From Alphaproteobacteria bacterium (GTDB lineage Bacteria > Pseudomonadota > Alphaproteobacteria > Rhodobacterales > Rhodobacteraceae), in the NCBI GenBank assembly GCA_030427145.1, contig JAUHWT010000014.1, forward strand, positions 62,001 to 126,000: 64,000 nucleotides of DNA, in the 5' to 3' direction. The notes below the pieces were generated by a model that worked only from the letters and a program-made list of their open reading frames with translations, searched no databases and had not been told where the DNA came from. The position numbers and the translations under genes are program-made. Shown in pieces: positions 53,307 through 61,816 of the stretch. How positions within the stretch are numbered: the first letter of the stretch is position 1; the number at the start of each line of letters is the position of its first letter.

Positions 53307-54251
53307 TCAGCCCTGGGGCGTGAGATGCTTGCGCGATCCCCGTTGCAGTCCAAGCTGACGCTCGCGCCAGATGATGAAGAGACCCGCAAAAACGATCAGA
53401 CCGGCCCCCGCGAGCATGGGAAGTGTCGGGATCTCGTCGAACAGTGCGTATCCTATGACGAGTGCCAGGATCATCGAGACGTATTCGAACGGGGCAATGA
53501 CACCCACCGGCGCGAAACGGTAGGCCGATGTCAGGAGAATTTGGCCAACGCCGCCGCAAAGACCGGCGCACACGAGAAGTGCGAAATCCACCGGGTTGGG
53601 CATGACCCAGCCGAAGGGGACGGTGAAAAGGGAGAGAACGCTGGCGTTGATCGAGAAGTAGAACACGATCGCGGCGGTGGACTCACTTTGTACCAGTTTG
53701 CGTACGAAAACCTGGGCAAGTGCGGCAAACACTGCGCCCATGAGGGCCGCCATCGCTCCGATGGTTTGCAGCTTTGAGGCTTCCTCAAAGCTCAGGATCT
53801 GCATCCGTGGTGCAAGGACGATCATCACGCCGATGAGGCCGATGAAAACGGCGGTCAGCCGAAAAAGCCGCACCTGTTCCCCCAGAAACATGGCCGCGAA
53901 GATAACTACCAACAGTGGCGCGGTGTAGCCAAGCGCGGTTGCCTCGGGCAACGGCAGGAGACCGAGCGCGGTGAAATTCAGCGCCATGGCGGCGCTGCCC
54001 ACCAGTCCGCGCCAGAGGTGACCGAAAGGATTTGACGTGTCGAGCCCGTGGCGCAGGTCATGCTGCCACATGAGCCAGGCGACGATGACGGGCACGGCGA
54101 AGATGGACCTGAAGAATACGGCCTCGCCGGGAGGAACGTTTGGCGCGGCGCTTTTAATGCAGACGGCCATGACGACGAAGATGCTGACGGAGATGACCTT
54201 GAGGCCGATCCCGCGCAGGGGGTTGGGAGTAAGTTCCGTTGTGGTCTGCAT
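53307..54251 (-). CDS. EamA/DMT-family exporter
   Basis: Ten-span drug/metabolite transporter of 314 residues. The first EamA repeat includes SIFVVMAVCIKSAAPNVPPGEAVFFRSIFAVP and LPLPEATALGYTAPLLVVIFAAMFLGEQVR; the second has QILLTSAYRFAPVGVIAPFEYVSMILALVIGYALFDEIP. Substrate unknown; it may export an amino acid or amine, in keeping with the transaminase gene upstream. The ATG at 54251 overlaps the transaminase stop (TGATG) by 1 nt; a GTG at 54254 is an equal alternative. The tight overlap suggests that the two act together. Confidence 0.85.
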   Translation of the reverse strand: MQTTTELTPNPLRGIGLKVISVSIFVVMAVCIKSAAPNVPPGEAVFFRSIFAVPVIVAWLMWQHDLRHGLDTSNPFGHLWRGLVGSAAMALNFTALGLLPLPEATALGYTAPLLVVIFAAMFLGEQVRLFRLTAVFIGLIGVMIVLAPRMQILSFEEASKLQTIGAMAALMGAVFAALAQVFVRKLVQSESTAAIVFYFSINASVLSLFTVPFGWVMPNPVDFALLVCAGLCGGVGQILLTSAYRFAPVGVIAPFEYVSMILALVIGYALFDEIPTLPMLAGAGLIVFAGLFIIWRERQLGLQRGSRKHLTPQG

Positions 54252-55636
54252 CACGCGGACCAGTGGCCTTCGGCCTTTGCCCAGTCGAGGGTGCGGTCGA
54301 GAGCGGCCTCAACCGGGTCGAACATCTCGTCGATCTCCTCGCCGGTTATGATCATGGGCGGGCAGAACACCATGGCGTCCGCGACAGGTCGGCTGATGAC
54401 ACCGTGCTCAAGCAGTTCGGCGCTCATTTTCGCGGCGACCTTACCGGTTTCCCTGAAGCCGTCCGGGGATTTGTTCGGGGAGAGTTCCAGTGCTCCGACC
54501 AGACCGACGTGGCGGGCCTCGCCCACAAGCGGGTGTTCGGCCAGGCGGTCGAGATGGGCCGCGAAACGGGTTGCGACGGATTTGACATGCGAGGTGATGT
54601 CGAGGCGGTGATAGATGTCGATGACCTTTATGCCGACTGCGCAGCCGACCGGGTGGCCGCCGTAAGTGAAGCCGTGTCCGAGCGTGCCGATTTTTGAGGT
54701 GTTGGCCTCGATGACATCGGCCATGTCCTGGTTGATGGCCACAGCGGAGAGCGGCATGAACCCGGAGGTCAGCTGCTTAGCCATTGAGACGGAGGTGGGT
54801 ACCCAGTTGAAGGTCTGGGAGCCAAACCACTCGCCGGTGCGGCCAAAACCGCAGATGACCTCGTCAGCGATCATTAGAACATCGTGGCGGCGGCAGACCT
54901 CGCTGATGGCCTCGAAATAGCCTCTTGGGGGTACCACCACACCGCCCGCGCCCATGACGGGTTCGGCAATGAAGGCGGCGACGGTTTCGGGGCCTTCGGC
55001 CTCAATCAGTTCCTCGAGTTCGCGTGCGAGACGGGCGGAGAATGCGGGTTCGTCTTCACCGGCCCGCGCCTCTTTCCAGTAATGCGGGGTGCCGGTGTGA
55101 AGGATACGGTCCACCGGCAGGTCGAAATCCGTGTGGTTGTAGGGGAGCCCGGTCATGGAGCCGGAGACGACAGTGACGCCGTGATAGCCGCGCTTGCGGC
55201 TGATGATCTTCTTTTTGTCCGGCAGACCGCGGGCGTTGTTGTAAAACCAGGCGAGTTTTACCTGGGTCTCGTTGGCCTCGGAGCCGCTGCACTGGTAGAA
55301 AACGCGGGCCATTCGGCCGGGTGTGAGTTCCTTGATCTTTTCAGCGAGTTCGATTGACGGCTCATGGGTCTTGCCGCCGAACATGTGGTAGTAGGGCAGC
55401 TTGCCCATCTGTTCAGCCGCCGCCTCCACGATCTCCTGGTTGCCGAAGCCCAGTCCCGCGCACCACAGGCCGGACATGGCCTCGATGTAGCCGCGTCCGT
55501 TTGTATCGAAGACCCGTACCCCCTCGCCCCGTTCGATAATCATCACGCCCGTGTCGCGCGCCATTGCCGCATCGGTATACGGCAGAAGCAGTGCCTCGGC
55601 CGCACGGGCCTGGGAATTCGACAGGGTTGTGTTCAT
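54251..55636 (-). CDS. Class III aminotransferase (omega-transaminase type)
   Basis: PLP-dependent aminotransferase of 461 residues, subgroup III (beta-alanine/putrescine/taurine:pyruvate type). The PLP lysine is Lys287 (SMAKQLTSGFMPLSAV), with Asp258 in MIADEVICGFGRTG, and CSGSEANETQVKLAW as the phosphate-binding turn. RKRGYHGVTVVSGSMTG and the late FTYGGHPVGCAVGIKVID are also standard. The start is ATG 55636; an upstream in-frame ATG adds 14 residues without a ribosome site. Substrate is likely a terminal amine (for example beta-alanine or a diamine). It is divergent from a GntP permease, whose substrate could be the matching carboxylate. Confidence 0.88.
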   Translation of the reverse strand: MNTTLSNSQARAAEALLLPYTDAAMARDTGVMIIERGEGVRVFDTNGRGYIEAMSGLWCAGLGFGNQEIVEAAAEQMGKLPYYHMFGGKTHEPSIELAEKIKELTPGRMARVFYQCSGSEANETQVKLAWFYNNARGLPDKKKIISRKRGYHGVTVVSGSMTGLPYNHTDFDLPVDRILHTGTPHYWKEARAGEDEPAFSARLARELEELIEAEGPETVAAFIAEPVMGAGGVVVPPRGYFEAISEVCRRHDVLMIADEVICGFGRTGEWFGSQTFNWVPTSVSMAKQLTSGFMPLSAVAINQDMADVIEANTSKIGTLGHGFTYGGHPVGCAVGIKVIDIYHRLDITSHVKSVATRFAAHLDRLAEHPLVGEARHVGLVGALELSPNKSPDGFRETGKVAAKMSAELLEHGVISRPVADAMVFCPPMIITGEEIDEMFDPVEAALDRTLDWAKAEGHWSA

Positions 55637-55728
55637 GGGCCGGACCTGGGGAGCTGGAGATATCCTGAATGCTGGCACTCTAGGCCCGCGTGATGTGGAA
55701 GGTCAATTGGGCGACGCGGCGATTGCCG

Positions 55729-55753
55729 GTGTCGGGGACAGACTTGCCGACAC
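55729..55753. promoter_or_regulatory. Dyad in the transaminase/permease divergent promoter region
   Basis: GTGTCGG (55729-55735) and CCGACAC (55747-55753) form a perfect 7-bp inverted repeat with an 11-bp centre. A second small palindrome, CAACC-GGT-GGTTG, is at 55836-55848, 30 bp before the permease start. Both are plausible operator sites shared by the divergent genes. No regulator gene is adjacent. Confidence 0.4.
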
Positions 55754-55877
55754 AGCGGTTGACCCAGGGTCCGGCTGCCCGGATCATGCTGCGGTGCAGT
55801 GCCGGAACAATCGGAAGTGGCGGGGCGTTAACCGTCAACCGGTGGTTGGGCCGGATTCAATAAATTGGGGGACGCAA

Positions 55878-57260
55878 ATGGGACTGATTGGAATCTTCTT
55901 GTCGCTGGGGTTGTTGATGTATCTCGCGTATCGCGGGATCAACGTACTTATTCTCGCACCCATCCTGGCGCTTCTCGCGACTGCAATGGCAGGTGGGTTG
56001 CCGATTTTCGCGACCTATACGCAGGTCTTCATGCCCGCGCTGGGCAATTACCTGCTGAAGTTTTTTCCGCTGTTTTTGCTTGGAGCCATTTTCGGCAAAC
56101 TCATGGCGGATTCCGGGTCGGCCCGGACGATTGCCGAATGGTTCACTGAGAAGATGGGAGCGGGGCAGTCGATTGCGGCCGTCGTGCTGGCCTGTGGTGT
56201 CCTGACATATGGTGGTGTGTCGCTGTTCGTGGTGGCTTTCGCGGTCTATCCGATCGCGAACGCGCTGTTTCGCCGTTCCGATACGCCGAAGCGTCTGCTC
56301 CCGGCGGCACTGGCGCTGGGCTCCTTCACTTTCACCATGACAGCCTTCCCGGGCACTCCGGCGATCCAGAACGCAATTCCCATGCCGTATTTTGGGACCA
56401 CGCCGTTTGCGGCTCCGTTTTTTGGGACGCTGGCCGGGCTTGGGATGATGGTTTTTGGCATCCTCTGGCTTAACCGGCGCCGGGCAAAAGCCAATCAGGC
56501 AGGAGAAGGTTACGGGGAGCACAAGCGGACGGATTCCGACTCGGAAGTTTCGGACCAGCCGCTACCGTCGATCCTGATCGCGATGATGCCGGTGGTGGCG
56601 GTCATCGTTTTGAACGCCATCTTCACGTACCTCGTGATCCCGTCAATGGACACAGGCTATCTCCAGGAGCCGGATTACGGTGGCATTGCGCTGAACGATG
56701 TGAAGGGCATTTGGGCCATTATCGCGTCTCTGGTGATCTCAATACTGCTTTGTACCGCCCTGAACTGGTCGCGGTTCGTGGATCTGAAATCGAGCTACAA
56801 CAAGGGCACGATGGGGTCGCTCCTGCCGGTATTTAATACGGCGTCGGAGGTTGGATATGGCGCGGTGATTGCATCGCTTCCGGCCTTTGTGGTCATTCGC
56901 GATGCGGTGCTGGGGATTTCGGCCAATCCGCTGATTTCCTCTGCGGTTGCCACAAATGTTCTGGCCGGGATCACCGGGTCCGCTTCGGGTGGCATGTCAA
57001 TTGCGCTGGAAACCCTGGGCGACCAGTTCATGCAGAGCGCACAGGCGGCCGGCATTGATCCGGAGATCATGCACCGGGTTGTGGCCCTGTCCTCCGGTGG
57101 GTTCGATGCCCTGCCGCATAATGGTGCGGTTATCACTCTGCTTGCGATTACGGGGCTGACCCATCGCCAAAGCTATGGTGACATCTTTGTCGTTGCAGTT
57201 CTGATCCCGTTCACGATGACGGTCGGCGTTATTCTTGCGGCATCGCTTGCGGTGCTCTGA
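55878..57260 (+). CDS. GntP-family permease
   Basis: Membrane carrier of 460 residues with about 12 spans, related to gluconate and organic-acid permeases. Landmarks are the first spans (GLLMYLAYRGINVLILAPILALLAT), LGAIFGKLMADSGSARTIAEW, TYGGVSLFVVAFAVYPIANALFRRSD, and AFPGTPAIQNAIPMPYFGTTPFAAP. The late motif SGGFDALPHNGAVITLLAITGLTHRQSYGD is also present. A cytosolic charged loop lies at about 205-235. The substrate cannot be read from sequence; citrate, D-beta-hydroxybutyrate and gluconate carriers all belong here. The ATG at 55878 has GGGGGA upstream. Confidence 0.8.
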   Translation: MGLIGIFLSLGLLMYLAYRGINVLILAPILALLATAMAGGLPIFATYTQVFMPALGNYLLKFFPLFLLGAIFGKLMADSGSARTIAEWFTEKMGAGQSIAAVVLACGVLTYGGVSLFVVAFAVYPIANALFRRSDTPKRLLPAALALGSFTFTMTAFPGTPAIQNAIPMPYFGTTPFAAPFFGTLAGLGMMVFGILWLNRRRAKANQAGEGYGEHKRTDSDSEVSDQPLPSILIAMMPVVAVIVLNAIFTYLVIPSMDTGYLQEPDYGGIALNDVKGIWAIIASLVISILLCTALNWSRFVDLKSSYNKGTMGSLLPVFNTASEVGYGAVIASLPAFVVIRDAVLGISANPLISSAVATNVLAGITGSASGGMSIALETLGDQFMQSAQAAGIDPEIMHRVVALSSGGFDALPHNGAVITLLAITGLTHRQSYGDIFVVAVLIPFTMTVGVILAASLAVL

Positions 57261-57385
57261 GGTGATCGGCGGGTTTTGTCGCGGTAAAAGGTGGTGAAGT
57301 TGCGGGGCTTGCCATGACGGCGTGTTCGCTGTCATTCTGTCCCGGGATTTAAGCCGCGCTTCCGCGCAGAACCGGGGATGATTTC

Positions 57386-58993
57386 ATGTCGATACGTCAA
57401 ATACTTCTGGCCTCAGCCGCCATGGCTTTCTGGGCGGGGGGCGCCCAGGCGTTTACGCTGCACATACTGCACATCAATGATGCGCACAGCCGCATCGAGT
57501 CGATCAACAAGTATGACTCGACCTGCTCCGCCGAGGATGAGGCGGAGGGTGCGTGTTTCGGAGGCGTGGCCCGGCTGGTGACAGCGGTCAATGAGATCAG
57601 GGCCGAAGCGGAGGCCGCCGGAGAGCCGGTCATTCTGCTGAGTGCGGGGGATCAGTTCTCCGGATCGCTGTTCTTCACGACCTACCAGGGGCAGGCCGAG
57701 GCGGAGTTTATGAACGCCATAGGGTTTGACGCCATGGTGCTGGGCAACCACGAGTTTGACCTTGGAACCGAACCGCTGGCGGCATTTATCAAGGCGGTGG
57801 AGTTCCCGGTGGCCTATGGCAACACCGACGCCACCGGTGACGAGTTCATGGCTGATCTCAATCCCGACCCGGTGATCCTGGAGGTCGACGGCCACCGGAT
57901 TGGTATTGTTGGTGCGGTTGCTCCTGAAACGGCGGAAATTTCCAGCCCGGGTGATGGCATTGTCTTCACTGACACGGTGGAAACCATGTCGCGGCACATC
58001 GAGGAATTGCAGGCCGATGGGGTGGATCACATCATCGGGCTTACCCACGTCGGTGTCACCTCTGACCTGGAGATTGCCAGCCAGGTGGCGGGGCTGGATA
58101 TTCTGATTGGTGGACATTCACATACGCTGTTCTCAAACACGGTTGAGGATGCGCCCTATGAGTATCCGCATATGGTTGAGGGGCCGGAGGGCTACCAGAC
58201 GCCGGTGGTGCAGGCCGGGGCCTATACCAAATATCTTGGCCACGCGACGCCGACCTTTGACGACGAAGGCAACGTGACCGAGTTCACCGGTGACACGATG
58301 CTTCTGGATGCGTCCGTTGAGCCTGACGCCGCGACGCTTGAGCGGGTTGCGGAGATGGCGGGTCCCATTGAGGAACTGAAGTCCCGCAGGGTCGGTGAGA
58401 CGTCGACCCTGATTGATGGATCAAGGGACACCTGCCGCGCGATGGAATGCACGATGGGCAACCTGGTGGCCGATGCCATGCTTGATCGCGTAAAGGATCA
58501 GGGCGTGACGATCGCGGTTCAGAATGGCGGCGGACTTCGCGCCTCCATTGAGGCCGGAACCGTAACGATGGGAGACGTTCTGACAGTGCTGCCATTCCAG
58601 AACACGCTGTCGACCTTCGACATCAAAGGCGCGGCTTTGGTTGAGGCGCTGGAGAATGGTGTGAGCCAGGTCGAGGAGGGCGGCGGACGTTTCCCCCAGG
58701 TTTCCGGTATGAAATATTCCTGGACGGCGGAGGCGGCTCCGATGGAAGGCCGGATCAGGGAGGTTCTGGTTCAGGAAGGTGACGAATGGGTGCCTATCGA
58801 TCCTGAAAAGGTCTACTCGGTCGTGACCAACAACTTCATGCGCGGCGGTGGTGATGGCTATGTCGCGTTCCGTGATGAGGGCAGCAATGCCTATGACTAC
58901 GGGCCGGGCCTTGAGGAAGTTGTGGCGGAATATCTGGCCGGTAACGCGGCCTATGAGCCCTACACCGACGGTCGCATCACAAAGGTGGAGTGA
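57386..58993 (+). CDS. Periplasmic 5'-nucleotidase/UDP-sugar hydrolase family enzyme
   Basis: 535-residue exported metallophosphoesterase of the UshA/5'-nucleotidase family. Residues 1-22 are a signal peptide (cleavage after AQA). Two metal-binding clusters follow: LHINDAHSRIE, SAGDQFSGSLFF, GNHEFDLG, LTHVGV and GGHSHTLFSN. The C-terminal domain has QNGGGLRASIEAGTVTMGDVLTVLPFQN and TNNFMRGGGDGY, which bind the nucleotide. Two Cys pairs (TCSAEDEAEGAC; TCRAMEC) suggest disulfides. It would release phosphate from extracellular nucleotides. No clear PhoB box was found upstream. A terminator follows. Confidence 0.9.
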   Translation: MSIRQILLASAAMAFWAGGAQAFTLHILHINDAHSRIESINKYDSTCSAEDEAEGACFGGVARLVTAVNEIRAEAEAAGEPVILLSAGDQFSGSLFFTTYQGQAEAEFMNAIGFDAMVLGNHEFDLGTEPLAAFIKAVEFPVAYGNTDATGDEFMADLNPDPVILEVDGHRIGIVGAVAPETAEISSPGDGIVFTDTVETMSRHIEELQADGVDHIIGLTHVGVTSDLEIASQVAGLDILIGGHSHTLFSNTVEDAPYEYPHMVEGPEGYQTPVVQAGAYTKYLGHATPTFDDEGNVTEFTGDTMLLDASVEPDAATLERVAEMAGPIEELKSRRVGETSTLIDGSRDTCRAMECTMGNLVADAMLDRVKDQGVTIAVQNGGGLRASIEAGTVTMGDVLTVLPFQNTLSTFDIKGAALVEALENGVSQVEEGGGRFPQVSGMKYSWTAEAAPMEGRIREVLVQEGDEWVPIDPEKVYSVVTNNFMRGGGDGYVAFRDEGSNAYDYGPGLEEVVAEYLAGNAAYEPYTDGRITKVE

Positions 58994-59011
58994 TACGGTC
59001 GAAATGACGCG

Positions 59012-59046
59012 AGGGCTCTCCGTATCCGGGGAGCCCTTTGTTTTTG
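59012..59046 (+). terminator. Intrinsic terminator after the nucleotidase gene
   Basis: AGGGCTCTCC (59012-59021) pairs with GGGGAGCCCT (59028-59037), one G-U pair, with a 6-nt loop, then TTGTTTTT. It begins 18 nt after the stop. Confidence 0.85.
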
Positions 59047-59062
59047 GGAAAGGCGTTTTGTG

Positions 59063-59704
59063 ATGTGCGGCAGGTTTCTGATCACTTCCCATTTTGAGGC
59101 GATGAGCGATCTTTTCGGCGCTGTCGTCGGTGAGCTTGGTCCTGATGCGGAACGGCTGAACGTCTCTCCCACGCAGCATATCCCGGTTGTAACGTCGCAC
59201 GACGGCGAGCGTGTGATTGAGCCCATGCGGTGGGGGTTCCTGCCGCACTGGTACAAGGCGCCCAATGCGGGCCCGTTGCCGATCAATGCGCGGTCCGAGA
59301 CGATAGCTGAGAAACCCGCTTTTCGCTCGGCCGTGCGGGAGCGCCGGTGTCTGATCCCGACCAACGGATTTTACGAATGGAAGGGGGAGAAGGGGGCCAA
59401 GACGCCATATGTGATCGCGAAACCGGGAGGCGATATTCTGGTGCTCGCCGGGGTCTGGCAGAACTGGAAGCAGGGTAGCGATTTAATGCGGACCTGTGCA
59501 ATTGTCACCTGTGCGGCGAACGATACCCTCTCCCATGTGCACCACCGGATGCCGGTCGTGATTGAGCCGGACGATTTTGGGCTGTGGCTGGGGGAGGACG
59601 GTCACGGAGCAGCGCGTCTTATGGTGCCGGCGGATGACGACCTGCTTGAGGTGGAGGAAGCGGACGAGCGGACGCGGGAGATTCTGAAACGCCGGGGCGG
59701 GTGA
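59063..59704 (+). CDS. SRAP (HMCES/YedK-type) DNA-abasic-site protein
   Basis: 213-residue SOS-response-associated peptidase family protein. The family links covalently to abasic sites in single-stranded DNA and shields them. The catalytic set is complete: Cys2 (MCGRF), Asn75 (INARSET), Glu105 (FYEWKG) and His160 (VHHRMPVV). Because the cysteine must be residue 2, the start is ATG 59063 rather than the GTG at 59060. It lies just past the terminator of the nucleotidase gene and converges with the four-gene operon, 6 nt apart. No LexA-type box was recognised in the short leader. Confidence 0.92.
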   Translation: MCGRFLITSHFEAMSDLFGAVVGELGPDAERLNVSPTQHIPVVTSHDGERVIEPMRWGFLPHWYKAPNAGPLPINARSETIAEKPAFRSAVRERRCLIPTNGFYEWKGEKGAKTPYVIAKPGGDILVLAGVWQNWKQGSDLMRTCAIVTCAANDTLSHVHHRMPVVIEPDDFGLWLGEDGHGAARLMVPADDDLLEVEEADERTREILKRRGG

Positions 59705-59710
59705 CCTCCC

Positions 59711-60679
59711 CTAAAACGCGTAGCAGGTTTCCAGCGCGGTGCGGATCGTCCGGGTGGATCCCTCCAGCGACATGGTGCCCTGGTCGATGTCATCGACGGA
59801 GATGGTGGTACTGGTCGAACGTCCCGCGAGCCCCTCGGCCAGATCATTGGCGGTGAGGTCAATGATATAGGCGCCGCCCGCGGTCTCCTCATGCAGGGCC
59901 TCAGCGGTCAGGGATGTGCCGCCAAAGGAGAACTGTACGGACAGTGTTTCATCCGTGGGCGGTTCGCGAAATCTCAGGGCGATGAAAGGCGCGTCGGCGA
60001 GGCAGAACGCTGCCACGTTGTAGATGTTGCCGGGGCCGAACGCGAGGGCTACCGGGCTGGCTCCGGGAACGGCGCGAAGGCTCCAGCCGGTCTGGGCCGC
60101 GGCGTCGGGTTCGACGGCAACCTTTTTCTCAACCGGAACGAGGTCGGCGGGGCGGGACCTTGGCGCATCCGCGTCTGATTGGGCAAATGCGAATGTCGGT
60201 TCACCCGTGCCGTCGAAGTCCCAGATTTTGGCGCAGTTTGCGCTCTCGACATTGGCGTCAGCGCATGTTTCCGGGGAGTGTGACGTCTGAACCTGCGTCC
60301 TGCCATCCGTCTGTTCGGTCAGGGAGAACGAGAGTGCCGGGCCAATTTCGAAACGGGTGTGGCCTCCGTCCGGTGTTGATAGCCAGGCGTCCACGGGGCA
60401 GGCGCCGTCTTTGCAGAACACGTTCGGGGCCCCGGCACAGTCAACCGCTGACAGATCGGTAATGAAATCCGGCACGCGATCGGCGTTCAGGTCGGCTGCG
60501 GTGCTGTACCCTTCGCCGATTTGGGCCTCGCCACCTTCGGTCTGGCAGGTGAGAAATGCTTCTTCCGTGTATTCGAACAGGACGGGTGGAAGATCACTTG
60601 CGAATGCCTGCCCGCCTGATGCCAACAGCAGGAGCGGTGCGGTTGGAAACTGCAGTCGATAAACCGTACCGGATATCAT
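59711..60679 (-). CDS. Unknown secreted protein, last gene of the SPFH operon
   Basis: 322-residue exported protein that I do not recognise. Residues 1-27 are a signal peptide (LLLLASGGQAFAS). The mature N-terminal part contains DLNADRVPDFITDL, similar to calcium-binding FG-GAP/VCBS-type turns. A second, looser one is IWDFDGTGEPTFAFAQ. Several paired cysteines (VDCAGAPNVFCKDGACPVD; TCADANVESANC; TCYAF) suggest disulfides. The C-terminal half is beta-rich (LSVQFSFGGTSLT, GAYIIDLTANDLAEGL). Its ATG is 2 nt after the zinc-ribbon gene stop, so it is made with that protein. A sensor or ligand on the outer side of the membrane is only a guess. Confidence 0.65.
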   Translation of the reverse strand: MISGTVYRLQFPTAPLLLLASGGQAFASDLPPVLFEYTEEAFLTCQTEGGEAQIGEGYSTAADLNADRVPDFITDLSAVDCAGAPNVFCKDGACPVDAWLSTPDGGHTRFEIGPALSFSLTEQTDGRTQVQTSHSPETCADANVESANCAKIWDFDGTGEPTFAFAQSDADAPRSRPADLVPVEKKVAVEPDAAAQTGWSLRAVPGASPVALAFGPGNIYNVAAFCLADAPFIALRFREPPTDETLSVQFSFGGTSLTAEALHEETAGGAYIIDLTANDLAEGLAGRSTSTTISVDDIDQGTMSLEGSTRTIRTALETCYAF

Positions 60680-60681
60680 TG

Positions 60682-61803
60682 TCAGCCTTGAGTAATCTGT
60701 AGATAGGCGAAAGCCAGAGCCAACATTAGTCCAATTATCACCGCTATGGCAATTTTGATTGTTGAGTAGGGGCGTTCGCCCTCGACGGCGCCGGTCTGAC
60801 CGTTGACCACAAAGCGGTAGGTTTTCCCGCGATACCGGTAGGCCGCCATCCAGACGGGAAGCAGGACATGCTTGAATGTCAGGCGGCCGACATCCGTATC
60901 GAGCGAATGGATTTTCTGCCGGTCGCCGCCGATGTCCCGCTGCACGTCCTGGGAGATGACGATGTTCATCTGTTCCTGTGCTTCGGGGTAGGACTCGCGC
61001 ACGGATTTTCCGTAGGCCTCCGCACGGAAGCCCGCGATGAATTTTGGCTCATAGGATTTGAGGCCGCCGAGATCCCACGGGGCGAGGGCGTCGGTAAACC
61101 GTTTTGGCAGGCTGTTGGAGGCCAGAACGAGAATGTCGTCAAAGTTCCGGGCAACGCGGCCGCTGACCCGGCGCCAGCGGACCTTGGCGACCCGCTGGTT
61201 TGTCATGCGGCGTTTGCCTTTCGAGACAACCGGCACGCGCCGGGTCTCGTAGTACACGGTGCCGCGCTGGCCGGTGTAGCGGCTGCGGGTTTCGGCGTCA
61301 TAGGTCCAGTAGGGCACATAGATGCCGCTCATGCCGCCCTTCGAGCGGGCGGCTTTGCGCAGATCGGACGGCGCGAACCAGAGACGGCCAAGCCAGGAGC
61401 GCATGGCTTCCTGCGCGTTTTCCTGCGTCAGGGCAAAGGGAAGCTGGGCCTGTGGTTTGATGTGACGGTTGACGCCGGTTCCGGCAACAAGCGGTGAGGC
61501 ACAGAACGGGCATTCCCGGGCGTGGATGTCGTCGTTGAATTCAACCTCGGCGCCGCAGCTGTCGCAGCGCGCTACGCGGGTTTCCTCCATCCGGGCGGCG
61601 GCGTCGCCGTCACTTTCAACAGCGCGCAGGTCGAGCTCAGCCATTGCGCCGGTGCTGCGCGGGATGGTCTCGGTATTGCCGCAATGGTCGCATTTTAGAT
61701 CGCCTGAGGCCGGATCGAAGCGCAGGTCCGATCCGCAGGAGGAACAGGGGAACCTGTGATCCTCCAGTTCCGGGCTATGGGAGTTGTGCCGTGGTGCGGC
61801 CAA
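60682..61803 (-). CDS. Double zinc-ribbon membrane protein (TFIIB/PriA-like ribbon, YdjG-like)
   Basis: 373-residue protein. Two zinc ribbons lie at the N-terminus: Cys20, 23, 38, 41 and Cys80, 83, 98, 101. The middle (about 140-330) has a conserved-looking WLGRLWFAPSDLR, SGIYVPYWTYDAETRSRY and LPVWMAAYRYRGKTYRFVVNGQTG, and one membrane span is near the C-terminus (about 346-368). The type is often annotated 'primosomal protein N'', but there is no helicase. In Bacillus the similar YdjG works with an SPFH protein (YdjI) and PspA in membrane stress. The only in-frame start before the first ribbon is TTG 61803, with a weak ribosome site; this start is tentative. Confidence 0.75.
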   Translation of the reverse strand: MAAPRHNSHSPELEDHRFPCSSCGSDLRFDPASGDLKCDHCGNTETIPRSTGAMAELDLRAVESDGDAAARMEETRVARCDSCGAEVEFNDDIHARECPFCASPLVAGTGVNRHIKPQAQLPFALTQENAQEAMRSWLGRLWFAPSDLRKAARSKGGMSGIYVPYWTYDAETRSRYTGQRGTVYYETRRVPVVSKGKRRMTNQRVAKVRWRRVSGRVARNFDDILVLASNSLPKRFTDALAPWDLGGLKSYEPKFIAGFRAEAYGKSVRESYPEAQEQMNIVISQDVQRDIGGDRQKIHSLDTDVGRLTFKHVLLPVWMAAYRYRGKTYRFVVNGQTGAVEGERPYSTIKIAIAVIIGLMLALAFAYLQITQG

Positions 61804-61816
61804 GGTGTCGATCCCG

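Noticed and set aside
57300-57350. CTGTCATTCTGTC before the nucleotidase gene as a PhoB box
   Set aside because: One heptamer matches, but the second does not fall at the 11-bp spacing expected of a Pho box, so I do not claim it.
60682-61803. Primosomal protein N' (PriA helicase)
   Set aside because: Only the zinc ribbons resemble PriA; there is no helicase motif and the protein ends in a membrane span.
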